Below, piece by piece: positions 43,333 through 51,271 of a stretch of DNA of 64,000 nt. The notes below the pieces were generated by a model. That model ran no database searches and was not told the origin of the DNA. It worked only from the letters and a program-made list of their open reading frames with translations. Source of the DNA: Phascolarctobacterium_A succinatutens_B (lineage in GTDB: Bacteria; Bacillota; Negativicutes; Acidaminococcales; Acidaminococcaceae); assembly GCF_958453765.1 (NCBI RefSeq), contig NZ_CAUDZA010000001.1:186001-250000 (forward strand), read 5' to 3'. Both the position numbers and the translations under genes were made by a program. How positions within the stretch are numbered: position 1 is the first letter of the stretch; every line of letters starts with the position of its first letter.

Positions 43333-44193
43333 TTAGGAGAAGGTATCCTCCTCATCACTGTCTTCAGCCGGCAGCAGCATTACCGCACAATCAGAATTCA
43401 GAACCACGTTTTCCGAGGTGCTGCCCAAGTCATCACCGTTAGTCATATCGGCACCGGTTTTAGTCATCATAATCAGACTGACATTGTCGCGCTCACAGAT
43501 AGCGGCAATTTTTCTGGAGGCTACGCCATGTGCAATGCGGTAATCGGCTTCAATACCGAAAATTTTCATTTCGTCTACCAGCTCTTGCAAAAACATCTTG
43601 GCACTGCCGTATTTTTCCTTGTAATCATGTTTGTTTCTGCTATGCTCAACAACATGCACAAACAATACCTTGCCTACATATTCACGCAAGCTACGGATAA
43701 CGTTCAGCGCTTCTAAGGATTTACGGGAAAAATCGGTCGGTATCAGCACAGTATCCAGCAGATTTTCTGTAACCTCATCTTCCTCATCCTTATTAATCAG
43801 CAGGGGAATCATTGTAGCCCGTGCCAGCTCATAGGTAGTGCTGCCCATCAGCGCACGCTTCAAAAAGCCCTTGCGGTGAGATGCTACCAGCATCAGGTCA
43901 GCGTCGTTTTCTTCCGCCAGCCTGCTTAAGGTTTCGCAGGGCTCGCCTGCCGGGGTTACAATGGAAATTTCTTCATAGCCTGCCTGCTCTATATCATTTT
44001 TATACCCATCCAATCGGCTGCGCGCTTTTTTAAAGCTGCTACCGTCAGGGTCGGCATCATCGTCATCATCAAAGACGTGAGCCAAAACCACTTCCGTTTC
44101 CGTATCGGGGCATAAGCAAAACAGACACTCGGTCAATTTATCAGCCTGCGGGGACAGATCTGTGGCCAACAGGACCTTGGTGAATGTACTCAT
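43333..44193 (-). CDS. Universal stress protein with two tandem UspA domains
   Basis: A 286-residue protein made of two UspA modules (about residues 3-135 and 147-275). The first starts KVLLATDLSPQA, the second TVLIPTDFSRKS. The ATP-binding GxxGx9G(S/T) motif is recognisable as VASHRKGFLKRALMGSTTYE in module one and as MTKTGADMTNGDDLGSTSENV in module two, the latter more divergent. Usp proteins help survival under starvation and stress. The acidic insert DDDDADPDGSS is unusual but not unique. Monocistronic. Confidence 0.88.
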   Translation of the reverse strand: MSTFTKVLLATDLSPQADKLTECLFCLCPDTETEVVLAHVFDDDDDADPDGSSFKKARSRLDGYKNDIEQAGYEEISIVTPAGEPCETLSRLAEENDADLMLVASHRKGFLKRALMGSTTYELARATMIPLLINKDEEDEVTENLLDTVLIPTDFSRKSLEALNVIRSLREYVGKVLFVHVVEHSRNKHDYKEKYGSAKMFLQELVDEMKIFGIEADYRIAHGVASRKIAAICERDNVSLIMMTKTGADMTNGDDLGSTSENVVLNSDCAVMLLPAEDSDEEDTFS

Positions 44194-44298
44194 CTAATTG
44201 CTCCTTTAAAAAATATGTAATATATGGATAGTTCGCCATGAATCCCGAAATTCCTGCCTGAGTAAAAAACAGCTTTCCTAAAAATACTGCCACAACAA

Positions 44299-44339
44299 AA
44301 ACAAAAAGCAAAGCCATAAAATGACTTTGCTTTTTGTTT
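44299..44339 (-). terminator. Terminator of the XRE regulator gene
   Basis: AAACAAAAAGCAAAG pairs with CTTTGCTTTTTGTTT over 15 bp; on the minus strand the stem ends in a T-rich arm. Confidence 0.6.
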
Positions 44340-44647
44340 CAGGCACGTGCCTTTTTCAGGAGTCTTGCCAGCTCCATAACATTTTCCAGAGTTATATCGC
44401 TGCTGTTATCAGCTTCCTTTTCCCCTTCGATATCCACAAAAAAAGAACTGATAGGACATTCCAAAATCTGATGCAGCTTAATCAGATTGGGTATTGTCAA
44501 ACCCGCGCGTCCGTTTTCGATATTGCTTAAATGCGTCTGAGTTACCCCCAACTCTTTCGCCAATTCTGTCTGAGATACCTTAGCGGAAATGCGCTGCATT
44601 TTTACACGCTTGCCTATCAGGCGATTGTATTCCTCTGTCATATTCAT
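44339..44647 (-). CDS. XRE family transcriptional regulator
   Basis: A 102-residue protein with an N-terminal Cro/C1-type helix-turn-helix (GKRVKMQRISAKVSQTELAKELGVTQTHLSNIENGRAGLTIPNLIKLHQIL) and a short acidic C-terminal helical tail ending in LARLLKKARA. Targets are not known; its neighbours are UspA and the FAD oxidases. Several in-frame ATG codons follow GGGGAGG; I chose the one with normal spacing, which could be off by two codons in either direction. Confidence 0.82.
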   Translation of the reverse strand: MNMTEEYNRLIGKRVKMQRISAKVSQTELAKELGVTQTHLSNIENGRAGLTIPNLIKLHQILECPISSFFVDIEGEKEADNSSDITLENVMELARLLKKARA

Positions 44648-44830
44648 CATCATCCTCCCCTTTTCATAATATATATTCATTATTCCTAATTAAATTTATA
44701 TAGACAGCATTATAACATATGCGTATTTTACAAGCAATAGTTTTTTAATTTTCCGCAATTTATTTAACTCTGCCTCTATCAAGTTGGCAACATTTATAAT
44801 GTAGGCGAGGAATATTGTAAATAAAAAAAG

Positions 44831-44860
44831 CGACGTACTCTTGCATATAAGAGTACGTCG
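44831..44860 (-). terminator. Terminator of the FAD-linked oxidase cluster
   Basis: CGACGTACTCTT (44831-44842) pairs with AAGAGTACGTCG (44849-44860); on the minus strand it is followed by CTTTTTTTAT. Confidence 0.85.
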
Positions 44861-44899
44861 GACGCTATATTAAAATTATTCAGCAGTGCTCAAAAAGAA

Positions 44900-46297
44900 T
44901 CAGGCACGGATAAGCTTGCCAGGATTCAGGATATTGTTCGGGTCCATAGCGCGTTTAATAGTCTTCATGATAGACATTTCTACCGGGTCGCAATAAGCTG
45001 CCAGTGCGTCAATCTTTTTCGCACCGATGCCATGCTCGCCGGAAAGACGGCCGCCCAGGCTGTAAACATATGCGTAGCAGATTTTGTGGAACTCTGCGAG
45101 CTGTTTTTCCCATTCTTCGTCGGTCATATCCATCTTCAGGCAGTTGAAATGCAGGTTACCGTCACCTGCGTGAGCCAGGCACATGCATTCGAAATCAAAT
45201 TGCTTGGAAACCTCCATCAGGTGGTTCAGGCAGACAGCGATTTTGTCGATAGGTACAACAAGGTCATCAGAGGTAGATACCTTGCTCAAAGCCTTGGAGC
45301 CTTCCAGACAGCTGCGGCGTACCTTCCATACGCGCTCGTCTGCTTCAACAACGTCGGTTGCACCGCAGGCAGTACAGATTTCGTCAAGCTGCTCCATCTT
45401 CATATCCAGCTCGTCCTCGTTAAAGGTTTCCACGGTAACGATAACGTAGCTGCCATCCTCGTAATGCGGCAGACGCTGTTCTGCATAATCGCTGGCAGCA
45501 CGTACAAAGCCGTTGTCCATAAATTCAACACTTGTCGGATTCAGGCCGGCCTTAACCAGCGCAGGCACCAGGTCGACAGCCTTCTGTACCTCGGTGAAAA
45601 CTGCAAGGATATCCAGACGATACGGAGCCAGCGGCAGCAGCTTCAGAGTTGCTTTGGTGATGATACCAAGGGTACCCTCACTGCCCATTACCAATTGGTC
45701 GAGGCAGTAGCCGGTGCTGCATTTCTTCAGGCGGTTGCCCAGCTCGGCGATTTCGCCGGTCGGAGTAACAACCTCAATAGAATAAACCTGATGACGGGTA
45801 GTGCCGTAGCGTACAGCCTTATTGCCGCCGGCGTTGGTTGCAATATTGCCGCCGATCATACAGCTGTCAGCACTGCAGGGGTCACCGGCATACAGCAGGC
45901 CTGCTTCGTTAGCCTTAGCCTGAATATCAGAGGTCAGCGCACCAGCCTCAACCTCCATATACATAGCATCGGCATCAAGCTTAATAATCTTGTTCATGCG
46001 TTCCATCAGCAGCACAATGCCGCCGAAAACAGGAATCGCACCGCAGGATACACTGGTACCGGCACTGCGCGGAGTTACAGGCACAAGATATTTATTGGCG
46101 ATTTTCATAACAGCAGCCACCTCTTCGGTGCTGCCCGGTGCTACAACTACCTCCGGCAGATGATGGTAATGAGCATCCGGCTCTTCGTCGGTTTTGTAAC
46201 GCTCCAGAGTTTCGGCATCATTTTTTACATGCTCTGCACCGACTGCTTTACGCAGCTCCTCTAGGACTTCTTCGGTTACGGGATTGTAATTTGTCAT
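44900..46297 (-). CDS. FAD-linked oxidase, GlcD/D-lactate dehydrogenase type (copy 1, distal)
   Basis: A 465-residue flavoprotein of the vanillyl-alcohol oxidase fold. The FAD-binding domain (PRSAGTSVSCGAIPVFGGIVLLMERM, then CMIGGNIATNAGGNKAVRYGTTRHQV) occupies the first half, and the cap domain carries the GEHGIGAKK signature near the end. Related enzymes oxidise D-lactate, glycolate or 2-hydroxyglutarate and pass electrons to electron transfer flavoprotein or quinones. No iron-sulfur partner gene (GlcF) or Etf gene is next to it. The N-terminus differs more from copies 2 and 3 than they do from each other (PRSAGTSVSCG against VRGGGTGIVDG and VRSGGTSLADG). Confidence 0.85.
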   Translation of the reverse strand: MTNYNPVTEEVLEELRKAVGAEHVKNDAETLERYKTDEEPDAHYHHLPEVVVAPGSTEEVAAVMKIANKYLVPVTPRSAGTSVSCGAIPVFGGIVLLMERMNKIIKLDADAMYMEVEAGALTSDIQAKANEAGLLYAGDPCSADSCMIGGNIATNAGGNKAVRYGTTRHQVYSIEVVTPTGEIAELGNRLKKCSTGYCLDQLVMGSEGTLGIITKATLKLLPLAPYRLDILAVFTEVQKAVDLVPALVKAGLNPTSVEFMDNGFVRAASDYAEQRLPHYEDGSYVIVTVETFNEDELDMKMEQLDEICTACGATDVVEADERVWKVRRSCLEGSKALSKVSTSDDLVVPIDKIAVCLNHLMEVSKQFDFECMCLAHAGDGNLHFNCLKMDMTDEEWEKQLAEFHKICYAYVYSLGGRLSGEHGIGAKKIDALAAYCDPVEMSIMKTIKRAMDPNNILNPGKLIRA

Positions 46298-46370
46298 ACT
46301 AAAATCTCTCCTTTGCTACTTAGCTACAATGCTACATATTTTAGTTTTACAGCAGACCATTGAGATAGTC

Positions 46371-47771
46371 TTATAAATTAAAAACCTTGCCTGGATTCAG
46401 GATATTATTGGGATCCCAGGCTTTTTTAATTTTTCTCATCAGCTCCAGCTCACCGCTCGGAGTAAAGCGCTCCAAGAAGTGTGCCTTCTTGCTGCCAATG
46501 CCATGCTCACCGGAAAGACGTCCGCCATGCGCATAAGCATATGTATAAACCTCTTCCGTAAAACGGCTCAGTTCGGATTCCCACTCCTCATCGGACAAAT
46601 CCAGCTTACACAGCACGATATGCAGGTTGCCGTCACCGATATGCGCGTTGATGCGCAACGGGAAGGGATATTTTGCCACAGTTTTAATGATGTATTGAAT
46701 CATATCGCTCATTTCATCAACCGGCACAACAACGTCATCCGTCGTGCACACCTTGCTGATAAGGCTCACAGATTCCAGACAGTTGCGGCGCATCGACCAG
46801 ATACGCTCATCAGCCTCCAGAACATCCACAGCGCCTGCGGCCTCGCAGATATCGCCGGCCTGCTCCATTTTCATGTCCAGCTCATCTTCATTGAAGGTTT
46901 CTATCGTAATAATAACGTAAATACCGTCTTCAATATGCGGCGCACCGGGGAACTCCAGATATTCCGAGGTTGTCCGCACATTAGGATTATCCATATATTC
47001 GATGCTTGTCGGGTCGATACCTGCTTTCACAAGCTGCGGCACGACGCCAATTGCTGCCATCGGGTCGTGGAAAATCGCCAGCATATCGATTTTATACGGA
47101 GGCAAGGGCTGCAGCTTCAGCGTTACCTGCGTAATAATACCCAGTGTGCCCTCGCTGCCGATAACAAGCTGCTCCATGCAGTAGCCTGTGCTGCACTTTT
47201 TCAGCGGCGAGCCAAGGTCAACAATGTCGCCGTAGGGTGTAACAATCTGCACAGCGTAGACCTGATTACGCGTTACACCGTAGCGCACAGCCTTGATGCC
47301 GCCGGCATTTGTCGCCAGATTACCGCCAATCTGGCAGCTGTCGCTGCTCGACGGGTCACCTGCATAAAGCAGATTCTCCGCCTTCGCCGCTGCCTGAATA
47401 TCCAGAGTGCGCACACCGGCCTGTGCTACCATGTACAAGCCTTCCTTATTCAGCTCGATAATTTTGTTGAGGCGTTCCATTAAAAGCACTACGCCGCCCT
47501 TGTCGGCAATAGCGCCGTCAACGATGCCTGTACCGCCACCGCGCACGGTCAGCGGAATGAGATACTTATTGCACAGCTTTACTACGCCGGCAATTTCTTC
47601 GGCATCGGCAGGAATTACCACTACATCCGGCAGATGGAAGCAGCGCTCGTCCGCCTCCTCGTCCGTCTTGTAGCGGTCGAGCGTATCAGCATCGGTTTTG
47701 ACATATTTTTCGCCCAACAGCGTTTTTAATTCATCAATAAATTCAGGAGTTACAGAATTGTAATTGCTCAT
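46371..47771 (-). CDS. FAD-linked oxidase, GlcD/D-lactate dehydrogenase type (copy 2)
   Basis: A 466-residue paralogue of its two neighbours, with TVRGGGTGIVDGAIADKGGVVLLMERL, the SDSCQIGGNLATNAGG FAD loop, and HGGRLSGEHGIGSKKA near the end. It shares long runs with copy 3 (for example the NEDELDMKMEQ-type and KINAHIGDGNLHIVLCK-type segments). Substrate is probably a 2-hydroxy acid such as lactate; three copies may differ in substrate or regulation. It lies 73 bases upstream of copy 1 and 197 bases after copy 3. Confidence 0.85.
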   Translation of the reverse strand: MSNYNSVTPEFIDELKTLLGEKYVKTDADTLDRYKTDEEADERCFHLPDVVVIPADAEEIAGVVKLCNKYLIPLTVRGGGTGIVDGAIADKGGVVLLMERLNKIIELNKEGLYMVAQAGVRTLDIQAAAKAENLLYAGDPSSSDSCQIGGNLATNAGGIKAVRYGVTRNQVYAVQIVTPYGDIVDLGSPLKKCSTGYCMEQLVIGSEGTLGIITQVTLKLQPLPPYKIDMLAIFHDPMAAIGVVPQLVKAGIDPTSIEYMDNPNVRTTSEYLEFPGAPHIEDGIYVIITIETFNEDELDMKMEQAGDICEAAGAVDVLEADERIWSMRRNCLESVSLISKVCTTDDVVVPVDEMSDMIQYIIKTVAKYPFPLRINAHIGDGNLHIVLCKLDLSDEEWESELSRFTEEVYTYAYAHGGRLSGEHGIGSKKAHFLERFTPSGELELMRKIKKAWDPNNILNPGKVFNL

Positions 47772-47793
47772 AATACACTACCTTTTCTAAAGG

Positions 47794-47964
47794 CTGACGA
47801 GAAGGTATCAGAGGCGAAGAACAGGCACCGCCGGCGTACTAAACGTACGTCAAGGTGACTGTGATGAAGCTCGTCGCAAGCGACATTAGCACGACCATCG
47901 GTTTTTCGCTACGCAAAGCTTGCGACAAACCGGGTCTTTGCGTCTATGATGCCTTATTCGTCAG
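47794..47964. repeat. MITE-like structured repeat with terminal inverted repeats, 171 bp
   Basis: The stretch begins CTGACGAGAAGGTAT and ends ATGCCTTATTCGTCAG, which are near-perfect inverted copies. Inside are further inverted repeats, such as GTCGCAAG (47873-47880) and CTTGCGAC (47929-47936) and GTCGCAAGCGAC. It fills almost the entire spacer between copies 2 and 3 of the FAD oxidases, ending 4 bases from the copy 3 stop codon. It has no open frame and different texture from its surroundings. No second copy was noticed in this window. Confidence 0.6.
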
Positions 47965-47967
47965 ACT

Positions 47968-49374
47968 TCATGCGTTAAACACCTTACCCGGATTCAGAAT
48001 CAAATTCGGATCCCAAGCCAGCTTAATTCTGCGCATCAGCTCCAGCTCACCGGCAGGCGTAAACTCTTCCATATAAGCCAGCTTCTTGGCACCGATGCCG
48101 TGCTCACCGGCTAAGCGGCCGCCCTGAGCGTAAGCATAGGCATAAACTTCTTCATGGAAGTCATGCACGATTTTTTCCCAGGTTACATCATCCAAATCGC
48201 ATTTGCAGAGAACGATATGCAGATTGCCGTCACCGATATGCGCATTGATTTTTACCGGAATCGGGAAGGGATACTTGCTGCCGATATGCATAATTTCTTT
48301 AATGGTCGGCGCAATGCGGTCTACAGGCACAACAACATCGTCGGTCAGGGAAACCTTACTTACAAGGCTAATAGATTCCTGGCAGTTGCGGCGCATTGCC
48401 CAGATACGGTCATCCGCTTCCAGAACTTCAACGGCACCTGCTGCTTCACACAGCTCGTCAAGCTGCTCCATCTTCATGTCCAGCTCATCCTCACTGAAGG
48501 TTTCTACCGTAATGATAACGTAAATACCATCCTCATAATGCGGTGCGCCCTTAAATTCAATATAATCGGCGCAGGCACGCACATAGGAATTATCCATATA
48601 TTCCATGCTCGTCGGGTTCAGACCGGCCTGCATAATCTTCGGCACTACATCAAGAGCCTTGAACGGGTCGTCAAATACTGCCAGCAGGTCAAAGCGGTAC
48701 GGAGGCATCGGCTGCAGCTTCAAAGTAACCTTGGTGATAATACCCAAAGTACCTTCGCTGCCCATTACCAGCTGCTCCATGCAATAGCCTGTGCTGCATT
48801 TTTTCAGACGGCTGCCAACCTCCACGATTTCGCCGGTCGGTGTAACCATCTCCAGGCTGTAAACCTGATTACGGGTAACGCCATAGCGGACAGCCTTGCT
48901 GCCGCCGGCATTTGTTGCCAGATTGCCGCCGATCAAGCAGCTTTCGGCGCTGCAGGGGTCACCTGCGTAAAGATAGCCTGCTTCATTGGCCATCTTCTGA
49001 ATATCAACTGTACGCACGCCGGCTTCGGCGACAACATACATCGCTTCGGTATTCATCTCGATAATTTTATTCAAGCGCTCCATGAGCAGTACAATACCGC
49101 CGCAGACAGCAATCGCGCCATCGGCAAGGCTGGTACCGCCGCTGCGGACAGTCAGCGGCACATTGTACTTATTGCACAGCTTCACAACTGCGGCAATCTC
49201 TTTGGCATTGGCAGGACGCACAACAGCCTCAGGCACACGGAAACGGCGCGGATCATATTCCTCGTCGGTTTTATATTGCTCCAGCTTTTCAGGCTCGGTA
49301 AAAACATTGGCGTCACCTACTACGGCGCGCACATCCGCTAAAAACGGTTCTGATACGGAATTATACTCTTTCAT
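47968..49374 (-). CDS. FAD-linked oxidase, GlcD/D-lactate dehydrogenase type (copy 3, first in cluster)
   Basis: A 468-residue flavoprotein of the same family as the two genes after it, with TVRSGGTSLADGAIAVCGGIVLLMERL, the SCLIGGNLATNAGGSKAVRYG FAD loop and GGRLAGEHGIGAKK. Probably a 2-hydroxy acid dehydrogenase. Of two adjacent ATG codons I took the second (49374), which has better spacing from GAGGG. The three genes are likely one transcript, though the repeat element between copies 3 and 2 could form RNA structure. Confidence 0.85.
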   Translation of the reverse strand: MKEYNSVSEPFLADVRAVVGDANVFTEPEKLEQYKTDEEYDPRRFRVPEAVVRPANAKEIAAVVKLCNKYNVPLTVRSGGTSLADGAIAVCGGIVLLMERLNKIIEMNTEAMYVVAEAGVRTVDIQKMANEAGYLYAGDPCSAESCLIGGNLATNAGGSKAVRYGVTRNQVYSLEMVTPTGEIVEVGSRLKKCSTGYCMEQLVMGSEGTLGIITKVTLKLQPMPPYRFDLLAVFDDPFKALDVVPKIMQAGLNPTSMEYMDNSYVRACADYIEFKGAPHYEDGIYVIITVETFSEDELDMKMEQLDELCEAAGAVEVLEADDRIWAMRRNCQESISLVSKVSLTDDVVVPVDRIAPTIKEIMHIGSKYPFPIPVKINAHIGDGNLHIVLCKCDLDDVTWEKIVHDFHEEVYAYAYAQGGRLAGEHGIGAKKLAYMEEFTPAGELELMRRIKLAWDPNLILNPGKVFNA

Positions 49375-49666
49375 CATATTCCCTCATTTCTAAATTACAT
49401 ATAGACATCTGTGCGAAAGACAGCAGATGTTACTTATCTAACTTTATATTATATTACAAATCGCGCTGTTTGTCTGTAAATTATGTATGAGAAATCAACA
49501 CAAAAAGTTTTTCTTGCAGAGAAAATAGGTTTCGCTATATATTGTATACTTCCCCGCACCCATTGCCAAGCAATATAAAAAAGGTTAAGATATAGATAAT
49601 GAAGCTGCCTTTGCTGCGCCTTAACGCAAGGGCAAAATAAATTTACAGCTATAGGAGAGAGGTCTT

Positions 49667-51226
49667 ATGCAAGCTTTATTTGATGCAGTTAACGCTATCT
49701 GCGCCAAAATCCAGATTGTTTCCAATCTGTTCTGGGATTTCCCCTGCAATCTCGACTGGTACGGTTCTATCCCCATTCTGGGAAATTTTAGTCTGGCAAT
49801 TATTTTATTAGTCGGTACAGGTATTTACTTTACCTTCCGCCTGCACTTTGTCCAGGTACACAACTTTCTCTTCGCTATAAAGGTGCTGATGCAGCGCAAC
49901 CATACGCGCAACGGTATTTCCTCACTCACAGCCTTTTTGCTTTCCACCGCTATGCGTGTCGGCCCCGGCAATATTTTGGGCGTAACCGGCGCAATTTCCA
50001 TCGGCGGCCCGGGCGCGCTGTTCTGGATGTGGGTTTCCGCCTTCTTCGGCATGGCAACCTCCTTTGCAGAATCCACGCTTTCGCAGATTTTCAAGGAAAA
50101 GCGTGATAACGAATATGTCGGTGGCCTGCCATTTTACGCACGCAAATTATTGAACGATTCCGCCGCTGCCGGCGTTGCGCTCAGCATGCTGTACATTGTT
50201 TATGCGCTGCTGTGCTTCCCAGCACAAGGCTTCAACACTATTTCCGCAGTAGGTGCCATCGCCAGCAAAATCTCCGGTGTAAGCATTCCTACCAATTCCT
50301 CGCTCTACTGGATTTCCTTTGCGGTGCTTATCGTTATCACCGCTGTTATCAGCTTCGGCGGTATTAAAAAGGTAACGAAGGTTACCGACCGCATCGTTCC
50401 CGTTATGGCAGTTATTTATGTACTCACCGTCATCGCTTTGACCGTCGGCAACATCGACCGCATTCCGCTGTTCTTCAGCTCCGTTTTCACGCAGGCCTTT
50501 GCGCCTGATGCTGTTTTCGGCGGTGCCTTCGGTCTGGCGCTCAGCCAGGGTATTAAGCGCGGCCTGATGTCCAACGAAGCAGGCCAGGGTACTATTACCA
50601 TGCCGGCTGCGGCAGCAGAGGTTGCACACCCCTGTGAGCAGGGCTGTGTGCAGGCTTTGGGCGTATTTCTTGATACCATCGTTATCTGCACTCTGACCGG
50701 CTTTGTCGTTATCATGGGCAGCATGTGGCTCACGGCAGATGCCAGTGCCTGGTTTGAGCTGGGCAAGCTTGATAAATTTCTCGCCTCCTGCGGTGCTCTT
50801 ACCGGCGGCAACGACACTCTTTACAGCGTTGTTACGCTGCTTGTAAGCGTTTGCTTCGGCCTGTTTGCCTTCACCTGCCTCTTAGGCTTCATGTCCTTCA
50901 CCGAAATGTGTGCTAACCGCATTTCCAGCAAGGCTTCCTTCATCAACACCATCCGCGTGCTGTGCCTCATCGTTATTTCCTTCGGCGTTATCACCAACAT
51001 CGCCGGTATGGATTTAGGCGCACTGTGGGAATTGAGCGACTTCGCCAACATCCTCATGGTATACTGCAACTTACCGCTGCAATATATCGGCTTTAAATAT
51101 GTATTGCGTGCCTGGAAGCATTTCGAAAAAAACGACAGTACTCCGTTCACCTCCGAAATCGCCGGGCTGCAGCTGCCGGTTTGGGATGCTTTAGCCAAGG
51201 AACACAAAAACAAATATCATCACTAA
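49667..51226 (+). CDS. Alanine/glycine:cation symporter (AgcS family)
   Basis: A 519-residue integral membrane protein with about 11 helices. Family signatures are RVGPGNILGVTGAISIGGPGALFWMW (first substrate/sodium-binding region) and SNEAGQGTITMPAAAAE. AgcS proteins import alanine or glycine with sodium. The N-terminal extension (about 30 residues before the first helix) is normal in this family. GGAGAGAGG precedes the ATG. It is divergent from the FAD oxidase cluster and ends at a strong terminator. Confidence 0.92.
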   Translation: MQALFDAVNAICAKIQIVSNLFWDFPCNLDWYGSIPILGNFSLAIILLVGTGIYFTFRLHFVQVHNFLFAIKVLMQRNHTRNGISSLTAFLLSTAMRVGPGNILGVTGAISIGGPGALFWMWVSAFFGMATSFAESTLSQIFKEKRDNEYVGGLPFYARKLLNDSAAAGVALSMLYIVYALLCFPAQGFNTISAVGAIASKISGVSIPTNSSLYWISFAVLIVITAVISFGGIKKVTKVTDRIVPVMAVIYVLTVIALTVGNIDRIPLFFSSVFTQAFAPDAVFGGAFGLALSQGIKRGLMSNEAGQGTITMPAAAAEVAHPCEQGCVQALGVFLDTIVICTLTGFVVIMGSMWLTADASAWFELGKLDKFLASCGALTGGNDTLYSVVTLLVSVCFGLFAFTCLLGFMSFTEMCANRISSKASFINTIRVLCLIVISFGVITNIAGMDLGALWELSDFANILMVYCNLPLQYIGFKYVLRAWKHFEKNDSTPFTSEIAGLQLPVWDALAKEHKNKYHH

Positions 51227-51233
51227 AAAATTA

Positions 51234-51265
51234 AGCGTGGCCGCTACTCGCAGCCACGCTATTTT
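51234..51265 (+). terminator. Terminator of the AgcS symporter gene
   Basis: AGCGTGGC (51234-51241) pairs with GCCACGCT (51253-51260), followed by ATTTTTA. Confidence 0.8.
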
Positions 51266-51271
51266 TATGCC

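Noticed and set aside
45032..46264. Plus-strand open frames opposite the FAD oxidases
   Set aside because: Similar shadows appear opposite all three paralogues, as expected from shared codon use rather than real genes.
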